Shown here: positions 14,262 through 22,124 of the stretch, in pieces | How positions within the stretch are numbered: position 1 is the stretch's first letter | Layout: every line of letters starts with the position of its first letter | DNA from: UMGS1590 sp036303105 | GTDB lineage: Bacteria; Bacillota; Peptococcia; Peptococcales; Peptococcaceae | DNA: 25,862 bases | NCBI GenBank assembly: GCA_036303105.1 | Contig: JAXJBF010000142.1 | Coordinates: forward strand, 1 to 25,862 | Direction: 5' to 3' | Notes under the pieces: generated by a model | The model's database searches: none | Told to the model about the DNA's origin: nothing | What the model saw: only the letters and a program-made list of their open reading frames with translations | Position numbers and translations under genes: made by a program

Positions 14262-15848
14262 ATGAGAATTTTAGTTAGCGACGACGTTAGTGAAAAAGGT
14301 GTTGCCATTCTGCGTGAACATTTCGATGTTGACATTAAAACCAACATGCCGCCGGAAGAACTGATTGCTTGCATTGGTGAGTATGATGGTCTCATCACGC
14401 GCAGTCAGACGCAAGTCACTGAAGAAGTCATTGCTGCAGCGACCAACCTCAAAGTCATCGGCCGTGCTGGTGTCGGTGTTGACAACATCAACATTCCAGC
14501 AGCCACAGCACGTGGGATCGTCGTTTGCAATGCGCCGGAAGGCAACACCATTGCAGCGGTTGAACACACCATTGGCATGATGTTGGCCGTTACCCGTCAC
14601 ATTCCACAGGCGCATCAATCCATTCAGGAAGGCAAATGGGACCGTAAGAGTTTCACTGGCATTCAGCTGCAAGGAAGAACCCTTGGCGTCATCGGCGTTG
14701 GGCGTGTCGGCAGTCGTGTTGCCAAGCGCATGCAGGCCTTTGAAATGAATGTTATTGGCTATGATCCATACATCACTGAAGAACGTGCCCGTCAGATTGG
14801 TATTGAATTGGTGGACTTTGATACGCTGTTGAAAACATCCGATTACATCACCATCCATACACCATTGACCAAAGAAACACGCGACATGATCGATGCTGAG
14901 GCCATTGCTAAAATGAAAGATGGTGTGCGTCTTGTGAACTGCGCGCGCGGTGAATGCTTCGACAACCAGGCCATTGCTGAAGCGCTCAAGAGCGGCAAGG
15001 TTGCTGGTGCTGCCATCGACGTTTATCCAAATGAACCACTTACTTTGGAAAACAACCCATTCCTTGGTATGTTCAACGTTGTTCAGACGTCTCACCTTGG
15101 TGCTTCCACCATCGAAGCGCAGGAAGGCGTTGCTGTTGACGTTGCTTATGGTGTTATTGATGCGCTCAATGGCAAGCCGGTTATGAATGCGGTGAACATG
15201 GCACCAATTCCTAAGAGTGTGGCTGCAGTGATTCAGCCATACTTTGGCTTGGCTGAACGCATGGGGACCATCGGTATTTATCTGGCCAGCGGCCCAGTTA
15301 AAGAAGTGGAAATCGAATACAGCGGGGAACTGGCAGGCACCGAAACTGAACACCTCAGCACCGCTTTCCTCAAAGGCATGTTGAACCCAATTCTTCAGGA
15401 CAGCGTCAACTATGTTAACGCACCGGGATTGGCAAAGAAGCGTAACATTGATGTCAAGGAAAGCAAGACCCAGAAGGTTGGCTATTATACCACTGCCATC
15501 ACTGCACGTATTAAGACCTCCAATGGAGAACACATCATCGCCGGCACACTTTTTGATGGCAAACAGCCTAAGATCGTTCAGATTGATCAGTATCGTGTTG
15601 ACTTCACACCAGAAGGCTATCTCCTCTTAGTGCCACATGTTGACCAGCCAAATATGATCGGTCAGATTGCAACCATCCTTGGCAAAGCGCAGATCAACAT
15701 CAATGGCATGCAGGTTGGCAACACCACCGAAAGTGGTACCAACATCATGGCAGTTGCCGTCAATGATGACATTCCAAACGATATTTTACTGCAGATTTCT
15801 GGTATTGAAGGCATCCTTGATGTCAAACTCATTCACTGCGAAGCTTAA
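14262..15848 (+). CDS. serA: D-3-phosphoglycerate dehydrogenase, long form with ACT domain
   Basis: Oxidises 3-phosphoglycerate to 3-phosphohydroxypyruvate with NAD, the committed step of serine synthesis. At 528 residues it is the long type found in Bacillus and Mycobacterium. A split substrate domain surrounds the Rossmann domain with GVGRVG at 145-150. The catalytic residues are Arg229 (NCARGE), Glu258 (YPNEP) and His278 (TSHLGAST). The intervening ASB domain (about 310-445) precedes a C-terminal ACT domain (about 455-528, LLLVPHVDQPNMIGQIATIL), which usually binds serine for feedback inhibition. TAGGAGGAAA lies 8 bases before the ATG. Codon use and GC are higher than in serC. The phosphatase gene follows 12 bases after the stop. 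Confidence 0.97.
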   Translation: MRILVSDDVSEKGVAILREHFDVDIKTNMPPEELIACIGEYDGLITRSQTQVTEEVIAAATNLKVIGRAGVGVDNINIPAATARGIVVCNAPEGNTIAAVEHTIGMMLAVTRHIPQAHQSIQEGKWDRKSFTGIQLQGRTLGVIGVGRVGSRVAKRMQAFEMNVIGYDPYITEERARQIGIELVDFDTLLKTSDYITIHTPLTKETRDMIDAEAIAKMKDGVRLVNCARGECFDNQAIAEALKSGKVAGAAIDVYPNEPLTLENNPFLGMFNVVQTSHLGASTIEAQEGVAVDVAYGVIDALNGKPVMNAVNMAPIPKSVAAVIQPYFGLAERMGTIGIYLASGPVKEVEIEYSGELAGTETEHLSTAFLKGMLNPILQDSVNYVNAPGLAKKRNIDVKESKTQKVGYYTTAITARIKTSNGEHIIAGTLFDGKQPKIVQIDQYRVDFTPEGYLLLVPHVDQPNMIGQIATILGKAQININGMQVGNTTESGTNIMAVAVNDDIPNDILLQISGIEGILDVKLIHCEA

Positions 15849-15860
15849 AGGATGTGCCTT

Positions 15861-16502
15861 ATGACAAGAATCATTTTAGTTCGTCACGGAGAAACCACCT
15901 GGAATGTGGAGGGCCGTTATCAGGGCCAGGAAGATACGCCGCTTTCTGAGCGCGGACTCGAGCAAGGCCGTCTGTTGGCTGAAGGGCTGCGCAACATTCC
16001 GATTGATCGCGCGATTTCCAGCCCTTTGCAGCGCTCTTTTCGCACTTGTCAATTTTGTGCAGACTTGCACGGACTGACCGTCAGCAGCGATGAGCGCCTT
16101 TCAGAGATCAACCACGGCAGTTGGGAAGGGCGGCTTGCTGATGAAATAGCCGCTGAGTATCCGGAAGATTTTGCGCGTTGGCATACAGAACCGCATCTCG
16201 TGCAAATGCCAGATGGCGGTGAAAATCTTGAGGATGTGCGTCGTCGTGTGCGTGATGCTTTTGACGACTATGTGCGTCAATATCCAGATGAAACCATTCT
16301 CGTTGCTGCGCACGATGCAGTGAACAAAGCCATCATTTGTGATCTCATGGGTATTGGCATGGATCATTTTTGGCAGGTGAAACAGGACAATACTTGCATC
16401 AATGTATTGGAATATAATGAAGGAACGTGGCGTGTTGTTCTCCTGAACAGCACGGCGCATATGGGCTATCTGTTTAGCGGTATTGAACAGGCAGGTCTTT
16501 AA
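15861..16502 (+). CDS. Histidine phosphatase family protein, candidate phosphoserine phosphatase
   Basis: A 213-residue member of the phosphoglycerate-mutase-like histidine phosphatase family. The phosphorylated His9 lies in LVRHGETTWN. Arg58 (SSPLQRS), the acid/base Glu82 (EINHGSWEGR) and the second active-site His151 (VAAHDAV) complete the catalytic set. The protein is shorter than true cofactor-dependent phosphoglycerate mutase (about 230-250), so a phosphatase is more likely. It follows serA by 12 bases with AAGG upstream of ATG 15861 (ATG 15852 is in frame but too close to the ribosome site). Such proteins act as phosphoserine phosphatases in some bacteria (the Hydrogenobacter PspA type), and no serB is in view, so completion of serine synthesis is a good hypothesis. 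Alpha-ribazole phosphatase (CobC) or a general sugar-phosphate phosphatase are alternatives. Confidence 0.88.
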   Translation: MTRIILVRHGETTWNVEGRYQGQEDTPLSERGLEQGRLLAEGLRNIPIDRAISSPLQRSFRTCQFCADLHGLTVSSDERLSEINHGSWEGRLADEIAAEYPEDFARWHTEPHLVQMPDGGENLEDVRRRVRDAFDDYVRQYPDETILVAAHDAVNKAIICDLMGIGMDHFWQVKQDNTCINVLEYNEGTWRVVLLNSTAHMGYLFSGIEQAGL

Positions 16503-16522
16503 AACACGACATGATTAGCATG

Positions 16523-16553
16523 AAAAATCCACGCACATTGCGTGGATTTTTTT
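16523..16553 (+). terminator. Terminator of the ser operon
   Basis: ATCCACGCA/TGCGTGGAT forms a perfect 9-bp stem with a CAT loop, extended by A-T pairs, and ends in seven T. Confidence 0.93.
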
Positions 16554-16629
16554 GTTGTAATGTTTTTTCGGGAAGTGATCCATAAGGAACCGCTAGGTAT
16601 TTTGATTTAATGATAAAATCTGGGGCGCG

Positions 16630-16658
16630 TTGACCGAGGGGGTGGAATATGGTAACAT
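16630..16658 (+). promoter_or_regulatory. Promoter of purA
   Basis: TTGACC (16630-16635) and TAACAT (16653-16658) are separated by 17 bases. Transcription would start near 16665, leaving a leader of about 90 bases. Confidence 0.68.
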
Positions 16659-16666
16659 ATAGGCTG

Positions 16667-16701
16667 TGTGCGAATGCACAAATGTCCGAGCTATTCGGAC
16701 A
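16667..16701 (+). other. Tandem hairpins in the purA leader
   Basis: TGTGC/GCACA with a GAAT loop (16667-16680) and TGTCCGA/TCGGACA with a GCTAT loop (16683-16701) sit side by side at the 5' end of the predicted purA transcript. No T-run follows, so neither is a terminator. They do not match the purine riboswitch core. They may stabilise the message or bind a factor. Confidence 0.5.
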
Positions 16702-16754
16702 GGCTATTGTCTGTTGAATTGAAGAAAACATATTTTTATTTGAGGTGAAGAACT

Positions 16755-18038
16755 ATGCCTGGATTGGTATTGTTAGGAGCACAATGGGGCGACGAAGGGA
16801 AAGGAAAGATCACCGATTACCTTGCAGAGCGCGCAGATTATGTCGTGCGTTACCAGGGCGGCAATAATGCTGGCCACACGGTGGTTGTCAATGGAGAAGA
16901 ATTTAAGCTGCGCTTAATTCCATCGGGAATCATTTCTGGCCATGCAACCTGCGTCATCGGGAATGGCGTGGTTGTCGATCTCAAGGTGCTCATCAAGGAG
17001 ATGGAATACCTGAAATCGAAAGGTGTGGATGTCAGCCGTCTGCGCATCAGTGACCGCTGCCATTTGATCATGCCTTATCATATCAAGCAGGACGAATGCG
17101 AAGAAATGGCCAAAGGCGATGCTAAAATCGGTACGACGAAAAACGGCATTGGACCTTGCTACATGGACAAATGTGCGCGCGTTGGCGTTCGCATGGGTGA
17201 CACTGTAGACAGAGACTATTTCCTCTCTCGTCTGCAAAGTGTGGTCAACTTGAAAAATGACATGCTCGGTAAACTTTATGGGGTAGAACCTTATGATGCT
17301 GAAGCCATTGCTGATGAATATTTGGCATTGGCTGATCAAATCAAAGATCAGATTTGCGATACCTCTTACCTCTTGAATGAAGCCCTTAAAGAAGGAAAGA
17401 AAGTTTGCTTCGAAGGGGCACAGGGAACGTTATTGGATATTGACCATGGAACCTATCCATTTGTAACCTCATCCAATCCAAATGCTGGCGCAGCCTGTGT
17501 AGGTGCAGGGGTTGGCCCTCAAAACATCAACGAAGTGCTGGGTATCATCAAGAGCTACACCACGCGTGTAGGTGCAGGTCCATTCCCAACAGAACTCAAT
17601 GATGCTGTCGGTGAAGAAATGCAACAGCGCGGTCATGAGTATGGTACCGTTACCGGACGTGCACGCCGCTGCGGCTGGCTGGATCTGGCGATTGTCAACT
17701 ATGCAATCCGCCTTAATGGCATCACTGGTCTGGCGTTGATGAAACTTGACATTCTCGATACTTTGCCAGAAATTAAGATTTGCACCGGCTATAAACTGCA
17801 TGGTGAAGAAATTCACTATTTCCCAGGCCGTCTTGACGATCTTGAACAGGTGGAACCAATTTATGAAACCGTTCCAGGTTGGCAGTGTGATACCACTTCC
17901 TGCACGCACTTCGATGAGCTGCCAGATGCTGCAAAAGCGTTCGTTGAACGCGTGGAAGCACTTACCGGTGTACCGGTGAAGATTGTTGCCGTTGGCCCTG
18001 GCCGTGAACAGACCATCATTCGTGAACATGTGCTTTAA
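16755..18038 (+). CDS. purA: Adenylosuccinate synthetase
   Basis: Condenses IMP and aspartate with GTP to adenylosuccinate, the first committed step from IMP to AMP, in the cytoplasm. The 427 residues match the family (about 430). The GTP-binding loop GDEGKGK is at residues 12-18 after LVLLGAQW, followed by RYQGGNNAGHTVV. IGTTKNGIGPCYMDK (IMP site), FEGAQGTLLDIDHGTYPFVTSSN and GTVTGRARRCGWLD are all present, with the base-recognition end VAVGPGREQTI. GAGGTG 7 bases upstream supports ATG 16755. It has its own promoter and leader, and the flippase gene begins 16 bases after its stop, so both may share a transcript. Confidence 0.98.
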   Translation: MPGLVLLGAQWGDEGKGKITDYLAERADYVVRYQGGNNAGHTVVVNGEEFKLRLIPSGIISGHATCVIGNGVVVDLKVLIKEMEYLKSKGVDVSRLRISDRCHLIMPYHIKQDECEEMAKGDAKIGTTKNGIGPCYMDKCARVGVRMGDTVDRDYFLSRLQSVVNLKNDMLGKLYGVEPYDAEAIADEYLALADQIKDQICDTSYLLNEALKEGKKVCFEGAQGTLLDIDHGTYPFVTSSNPNAGAACVGAGVGPQNINEVLGIIKSYTTRVGAGPFPTELNDAVGEEMQQRGHEYGTVTGRARRCGWLDLAIVNYAIRLNGITGLALMKLDILDTLPEIKICTGYKLHGEEIHYFPGRLDDLEQVEPIYETVPGWQCDTTSCTHFDELPDAAKAFVERVEALTGVPVKIVAVGPGREQTIIREHVL

Positions 18039-18054
18039 TCGTTGAGGATTTGGT

Positions 18055-19644
18055 ATGACGAAACAAAAATCCTTTTTTAAAGGTGCGCTGATCTTAACGA
18101 TCGCTGGCGTCCTGGGCAAAATGCTCGGGGCGCTTTATCGCATCCCATTCAATCGCATTGTTGGCGAAGAAGGGGCGGCGCTTTACGGCCTGAGTTACTC
18201 GGTGTATCAGATTTTGTTTGCTCTTTCGACGGCAGGCATTCCGTTGGCTGTGTCGAAGATGGTGGCTGTATATGAAGAGCGCCGCGAATCTGGTGAAAGC
18301 CTGCGCCTTTTGAAAGCAGCGTTTACCATGCTTGCGATTATTGGGTTGCTCGTTGGTTTGTTTGTATTTACTCAGGCAGAACGCATCGCGGTGTTCATCT
18401 TTAATGAACCAGCGGCTGCCCTGAGTTTGAAGATGCTTTCGCCTGCAATGCTTTTCAGCTGCCTGATGGCGGTACTGAGAGGGTACTTTCAGGGACATCA
18501 GCAAATGGTGCCAACAGCGATTTCGCAGATCCTGGAGCAGTTCTTCCGTGTCGGTACCATTTTTATTGCCATCTTCCTTTTGGCAGGGCGCCCATTGGAA
18601 GTAATCGTTGCTGGCGCAAGTTTTGGTTCAGCTGTTGGCGGCATTCTTGGTTTTGCATTTTTGGCCGTATTCTTTATGTGGTATTATAAGCGCAATCACC
18701 CAACGAACGTGGTTGAGCCTGCCAATAAAGAATCAACCGGTGATATGCTCAAACAGCTCCTTTATTATGCGATTCCAATTTCCATTGGCGCGTTGGTGCT
18801 GCCAATCATGCAGCTGATCGATTCGACCTTGGACATTACGCGCCTTGAAGCGTCGGGTATGGCGCATTCTCAGGCTTTGGTACAATATGGGTATCTTGCC
18901 AGTTACGCCATGCCAATCATCAACCTGCCGTTTATCATCACAACGGCTGTGTCGGCGAGTTTGGTGCCGACCATCGCCAATTTGTATGAACAGAAAGACC
19001 ATGCTGGTGTTGATAACAACATACGTACATCGCTGATGTTGACGGTCATTCTTATGTTGCCTGCAGCAGCAGGGCTGGCAACCTTAGGCACACCAATTTG
19101 TACGCTACTGTACAACAATTCAGCTTCTGGGGTTGCACTTTCTTATGTGGCTTTCACGGTATTGGCGGTGGGTGTGTATCAAGTATCTGGTGGTGCTTTG
19201 CAAGGGTTGGGACGTGTTTTCATTCCAATGTCCAGTCTGATCATTGGCGCCATCATCAAAGCTGTATTGAATTATGTGCTGTTGGCACAGCCTGGTGCTG
19301 ATATTCGCATGGCAGCGCTGGCAACAGTGATCGCCTTCTCAGTGGCTGCTTTGCACAATTTATATCAGCTTGGCCGCATTGTTGGCTGGAAATGGTTTTC
19401 TTTGAAACAGCTGGTTCTCAAACCTGTCGTTGCTACACTTGTGATGGCTGCTGCAGTAACGGCTGTCAAGTTCTTCTTTGTGGATCTCATTGGACGTGCC
19501 TTTTTGATTACCGCTTGCGGCATTGTCGTAGGGGTTGTGGTGTATTTTGTGGTGCTATTTCTCATTGGTGGCATCGATCGCGATACCCTCGAAAAAGTAC
19601 CGAAAATTGGGCCAAAGTTAGCCAGTAAATGGGGCGGCAAATAA
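18055..19644 (+). CDS. SpoVB/YabM-type polysaccharide transporter (MOP flippase superfamily)
   Basis: A 529-residue polytopic inner-membrane protein of the MOP superfamily, predicted to have about 14 membrane segments. The N-terminus FFKGALILTIAGVLGKMLGALYRIPFNRIVGEEGAALYGLSYSVYQ is the hallmark of the SpoVB/YtgP/YabM group, which move lipid-linked polysaccharide or peptidoglycan precursors such as lipid II outward (some function as MurJ substitutes). GAGGA 6 bases before ATG 18055 supports the start. The neighbouring mazG, rqcP and divIC genes match the yabM-yabN-yabO-divIC order in Bacillus, so it is most likely the yabM equivalent. The substrate is inferred from family only. Confidence 0.9.
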   Translation: MTKQKSFFKGALILTIAGVLGKMLGALYRIPFNRIVGEEGAALYGLSYSVYQILFALSTAGIPLAVSKMVAVYEERRESGESLRLLKAAFTMLAIIGLLVGLFVFTQAERIAVFIFNEPAAALSLKMLSPAMLFSCLMAVLRGYFQGHQQMVPTAISQILEQFFRVGTIFIAIFLLAGRPLEVIVAGASFGSAVGGILGFAFLAVFFMWYYKRNHPTNVVEPANKESTGDMLKQLLYYAIPISIGALVLPIMQLIDSTLDITRLEASGMAHSQALVQYGYLASYAMPIINLPFIITTAVSASLVPTIANLYEQKDHAGVDNNIRTSLMLTVILMLPAAAGLATLGTPICTLLYNNSASGVALSYVAFTVLAVGVYQVSGGALQGLGRVFIPMSSLIIGAIIKAVLNYVLLAQPGADIRMAALATVIAFSVAALHNLYQLGRIVGWKWFSLKQLVLKPVVATLVMAAAVTAVKFFFVDLIGRAFLITACGIVVGVVVYFVVLFLIGGIDRDTLEKVPKIGPKLASKWGGK

Positions 19645-19656
19645 TTCCATTCCTAT

Positions 19657-19682
19657 AAAGCGTTTCCTAGGAAGCGCTTTTT
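19657..19682 (+). terminator. Terminator after the flippase gene
   Basis: A 10-bp stem AAAGCGTTTC/GAAGCGCTTT with a CTAG loop and one G-T wobble merges into a run of five T. It is compact and its tail overlaps the stem, so some read-through into mazG is likely. Confidence 0.75.
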
Positions 19683-19707
19683 CTTGTCTGAAAAGGAGGC
19701 GGGAAAT

Positions 19708-20334
19708 ATGGAACACGCAGATCTTTCACCATTAACAGATGTTGTGGCACGATTATTGGCGCCAGATGGCTGTCCATGGGATCGTGCACAGAATCATCGA
19801 AGCATGCGTAAGCACATGATAGAAGAAGCTTACGAAGCTTGTGATGCGATTGACCGCAATGATATGGTCAATCTTTGTGAGGAACTTGGTGATGTGCTTT
19901 ACCAGGTGGTTTTTCATGCGGCTTTGGCAGAATCAGAAAATGCATTCACCCTGCAGGAAGTGATTGATGGCGTGGCCGAAAAAATGAAGCGGCGACATCC
20001 TGCTATTTATCCGCCAGACGATGTCAATGCGCCAAAGGACTGGGAAAGCATTAAGCGTCAGGAAAAAGAAGCACGGCATCAACCAACGACCTTACCGGCT
20101 GCTTTGCCAGTGACTTTAAAATTGACCAAGCTTTCTGCAAAGCTTCGGAAAGCTGGCGTCAGCGAGGAGGACATCTTATCACTTTGCAACGATGATACCG
20201 AGCGGGCATTGCTGCAGGTAGTGCTTGATGCTGGTTTAAATGATCGTAATGTTGAGTTCTCAGGACAATCGTTGGCGAATAGAATGGAAAATATGTTAGA
20301 AAACACTTTAAAATCTTCAGAACCTGTCGAATAG
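19708..20334 (+). CDS. mazG: MazG nucleoside triphosphate pyrophosphohydrolase
   Basis: Hydrolyses (d)NTPs to the monophosphate and pyrophosphate, cleaning the nucleotide pool. The 208-residue protein has the conserved CPWDRAQNH at 22-30 and the metal-binding MazG motif EEAYEACDAIDRNDMVNLCEELGD (Glu39, Glu40, Glu43, Glu59, Asp62). KRRHPAIY and WESIKRQEKEAR follow as in family members. E. coli MazG has a second MazG domain (263 residues), whereas the C-terminal part here (about 150-208) is short and diverged, lacking the usual KAAKVGFDW-type start. The Bacillus counterpart YabN has an N-terminal methylase-like domain that is absent here. AAGGAGG at 19693-19699 sets the start at ATG 19708; TTG 19684 is in frame but unsupported. 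Confidence 0.93.
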   Translation: MEHADLSPLTDVVARLLAPDGCPWDRAQNHRSMRKHMIEEAYEACDAIDRNDMVNLCEELGDVLYQVVFHAALAESENAFTLQEVIDGVAEKMKRRHPAIYPPDDVNAPKDWESIKRQEKEARHQPTTLPAALPVTLKLTKLSAKLRKAGVSEEDILSLCNDDTERALLQVVLDAGLNDRNVEFSGQSLANRMENMLENTLKSSEPVE

Positions 20335-20376
20335 TGACCAAAAGCAAAAAAACTTGTTAAGATGGCGTTTTGGCGC

Positions 20377-20405
20377 TTTTCATGCCCATAAGTTTGTGGT
20401 AAAAT
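20377..20405 (+). promoter_or_regulatory. Promoter of hup
   Basis: TTTTCA (20377-20382) and TAAAAT (20400-20405) are separated by 17 bases, with a TG in the extended -10 area. The leader to the TTG start is about 50 bases. Confidence 0.55.
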
Positions 20406-20461
20406 TCAAGCAAGCTATGGAGTCATCTATCAAACATCAAACAATTAGGGAGGAAATTTCA

Positions 20462-20740
20462 TTGAATAAATCCGAATTAGTTGCAAGTGTTGCTGAAAAG
20501 TCTGGCTTGACCAAAAAAGACGCAGAAAAAGCTGTTAATGCAGTTTTCGATTCCATCACTGCAACCCTCGTTTCCGGCGAAAAAGTTCAGTTGGTAGGTT
20601 TCGGTACTTTCGAAGTCAGAGAACGTAAAGAACGTCAGGGCCAGAACCCACAGACCAAGCAGCCTATCACCATTCCTGCAACCAAGGTTCCTGCATTTAA
20701 GGCAGGCAAAGGTCTTAAGGATGCTGTTGTCGGTAAATAA
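20462..20740 (+). CDS. hup: DNA-binding protein HU
   Basis: A 92-residue HU-family nucleoid protein that binds and bends DNA as a dimer. The sequence is textbook HU: NKSELVASVAEKSGLTKKDAEKAV, then VQLVGFGTFEVRERKERQGQNPQTKQPITIPATKVPAFKAGKGL with the Asn-Pro tip of the DNA-binding arm. The start is the TTG at 20462, because AGGGAGG (20447-20453) lies 8 bases upstream and the protein begins at the family's usual position. An in-frame ATG at 20417 would add 15 unconserved residues and lacks a ribosome site. The promoter upstream and a strong terminator downstream make it a single-gene unit within the yab-like block. Confidence 0.96.
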   Translation: MNKSELVASVAEKSGLTKKDAEKAVNAVFDSITATLVSGEKVQLVGFGTFEVRERKERQGQNPQTKQPITIPATKVPAFKAGKGLKDAVVGK

Positions 20741-20764
20741 TCAATATCGAAATTTTGCTCATGG

Positions 20765-20807
20765 CCCTAAGCTGTAGCCTCGGTTGGCAGCTTAGGGTTG
20801 TTTTTTT
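20765..20807 (+). terminator. Terminator after hup
   Basis: A perfect 10-bp stem CCCTAAGCTG/CAGCTTAGGG with a 13-base loop is followed by TTG and then seven T. Confidence 0.92.
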
Positions 20808-20846
20808 GACTGCATAAGCTGAATCATGACAAATGAGGAGACGATC

Positions 20847-21089
20847 ATGCGCATCGATAAATTTTTAAAAGTGAGCCGTATCATCAAGCGCCGCACAGTA
20901 GCCAAAGAAGTTTGTGATGGCGGCAAAGTGAAAGTGAATGGCCGCGTAGCAAAGGCTGGCACAGATGTGGTAGCTGGTGACAACATTGAGATCCAGTTTG
21001 GTGAAAAGGTGTTTCGTGCACGCATCAAAGAAGTGCGTGAAACAGTTCCCGCCAAAGAAGCAGATGGTTTATACGAAATTTTAACTTAA
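20847..21089 (+). CDS. rqcP: RqcP/YabO S4-domain RNA-binding protein
   Basis: An 80-residue single S4-domain protein. Family members (RqcP, formerly YabO, related to Hsp15) bind stalled 50S subunits with peptidyl-tRNA and help RqcH add alanine tails in ribosome quality control. The S4 signature runs from MRIDKFLKVSRIIKRRTVAKEVCDGGKVKVNGR to VVAGDNIEI. Translation starts at ATG 20847, six bases after GAGGAG; the in-frame ATG at 20826 has no ribosome site. It lies after hup and before divIC, as yabO lies before divIC in Bacillus. rqcH itself is not in the window. Confidence 0.93.
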   Translation: MRIDKFLKVSRIIKRRTVAKEVCDGGKVKVNGRVAKAGTDVVAGDNIEIQFGEKVFRARIKEVRETVPAKEADGLYEILT

Positions 21090-21099
21090 ATGGGTAGAC

Positions 21100-21128
21100 T
21101 TGCATCACAACAGTGAAGCACGTATAAT
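21100..21128 (+). promoter_or_regulatory. Promoter of divIC
   Basis: TTGCAT (21100-21105) and a perfect TATAAT (21123-21128) are separated by 17 bases, starting 11 bases after the rqcP stop. Transcription would start near 21135. Confidence 0.78.
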
Positions 21129-21173
21129 GGGTGACGTTGTGAGTATGCCATTATGGATGAAAGAGGTGACCCA

Positions 21174-21587
21174 ATGGCTAACAAAAAACATAATTCATTA
21201 TCTTCACGTCTGCGTTTCCAGAAAACAAAGAAGGAGCAGCCATCTATTCTCCAAGAAGAAGGAGAAAAATGGAATTGGACGCGCATTGCTATCCTGGTTG
21301 TACTGATTTATGCAGGTATGACCTTCATGAATGGATGCTTCTCCATTATTGATCTGAAGGCACAGCAAAATGCAATTGTGGCTCAGACTCAGGAAGCCCA
21401 GTCCAAGCAAAGTGATTTGGAGAATGAAGTGTCCTATATGCAGACCCAAGAAGCTGTTGAAAAAACAGCGCGTGAAGATTTGAAAATGGTGAAGCCAGGC
21501 GAAATTCTGTTGACGCAGCGAGAAAATACCACTGATGATCAGAAAGATACCGATGCTTCCACAGAAAACTCTGATACAACTGAATAA
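21174..21587 (+). CDS. divIC: DivIC/FtsB-type septum formation initiator
   Basis: A 137-residue bitopic membrane protein of the DivIC/FtsB family, part of the divisome FtsL-DivIC-DivIB complex. A basic cytoplasmic N-terminus (about 1-35) precedes one membrane segment (IAILVVLIYAGMTFMNGCF, about 40-58). A short extracytoplasmic coiled coil follows (QQNAIVAQTQEAQSKQSDLENEVSYMQ), then the conserved EKTAREDLKMVKPGEI region. The tail is acidic and Thr/Ser-rich. The ATG at 21174 fits AGAGGTG at 21162-21168; ATG 21153 is in frame but has no ribosome site. Its place between rqcP and the S1 gene is the same as in Bacillus. Confidence 0.93.
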   Translation: MANKKHNSLSSRLRFQKTKKEQPSILQEEGEKWNWTRIAILVVLIYAGMTFMNGCFSIIDLKAQQNAIVAQTQEAQSKQSDLENEVSYMQTQEAVEKTAREDLKMVKPGEILLTQRENTTDDQKDTDASTENSDTTE

Positions 21588-21603
21588 TCCGCTTGTTTGC
21601 TAC

Positions 21604-21633
21604 TTGACAGAGGTTTCTATCCATCGGTATAAT
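21604..21633 (+). promoter_or_regulatory. Promoter of the S1-domain gene
   Basis: A perfect TTGACA (21604-21609) and a perfect TATAAT (21628-21633) are separated by 18 bases. Both boxes match consensus, so expression should be strong. Confidence 0.85.
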
Positions 21634-21679
21634 GAAACCAGACGAATAATTTTGAAAAATATGGGAGGCTAGCAAGCGC

Positions 21680-22045
21680 ATGTCCAATACTGTAGGGCAA
21701 ATTTTATCAGGTAAAGTGACCGGGATTACAAATTTCGGTGCATTTATCGAATTGGAAACCGGAGAAACCGGACTGGTACATATTTCTGAGATCGCGGATA
21801 CTTTTGTTAAAGACATCCATGATCATCTCAATGTCAATGATGAGGTTAAGGTAAAAATTCTTAACATCAACGATAATGGCAAGATCGGCTTGTCTATTAA
21901 GCAGGCAAAGGAACGTAAGAAACCTCAGAAACCTTCTCCAAGCTTTGAAGATAAAATTGCACGTTTTATGAAGGACAGCGACGAAAAGCTGGCATCCTTC
22001 AACAAAAATATGAATGCGAAACGCCGTAGTGGCAATCGCTATTAA
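21680..22045 (+). CDS. S1-domain RNA-binding protein, YabR-like
   Basis: A 121-residue protein with one S1 RNA-binding domain (about 3-72: GQILSGKVTGITNFGAFIEL, GLVHISEIADTFVKDI, VKILNINDNGKIGLSIKQA) and a basic C-terminal tail (about 73-121, ending NAKRRSGNRY). This is the YabR/general stress protein 13 type, presumed to bind RNA or ribosomes. GGAGG at 21664-21668 lies 11 bases before ATG 21680, a slightly long spacing. It has a near-consensus promoter and follows divIC as yabR does in Bacillus. The precise role is unknown. Confidence 0.92.
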   Translation: MSNTVGQILSGKVTGITNFGAFIELETGETGLVHISEIADTFVKDIHDHLNVNDEVKVKILNINDNGKIGLSIKQAKERKKPQKPSPSFEDKIARFMKDSDEKLASFNKNMNAKRRSGNRY

Positions 22046-22060
22046 TGGGATGACTGTTAG

Positions 22061-22094
22061 AGAGCCGTTGTGAACAACGGCTCTATTTCTTTAT
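22061..22094 (+). terminator. Terminator after the S1-domain gene
   Basis: A perfect 10-bp stem AGAGCCGTTG/CAACGGCTCT with a TGAA loop is followed by an interrupted T-rich tail (ATTTCTTTAT). Confidence 0.75.
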
Positions 22095-22124
22095 CAATTT
22101 TTAAGCGAAGGGATGAGTAGAACC

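Noticed and set aside
14271..15533. 420-codon open frame on the minus strand
   Set aside because: It lies entirely antisense to serA, has no family features and uses unlikely amino-acid composition; it mirrors the codon pattern of serA.
16665..16754. Purine riboswitch before purA
   Set aside because: The conserved core and three-way junction sequences are not present; only two simple hairpins are seen.
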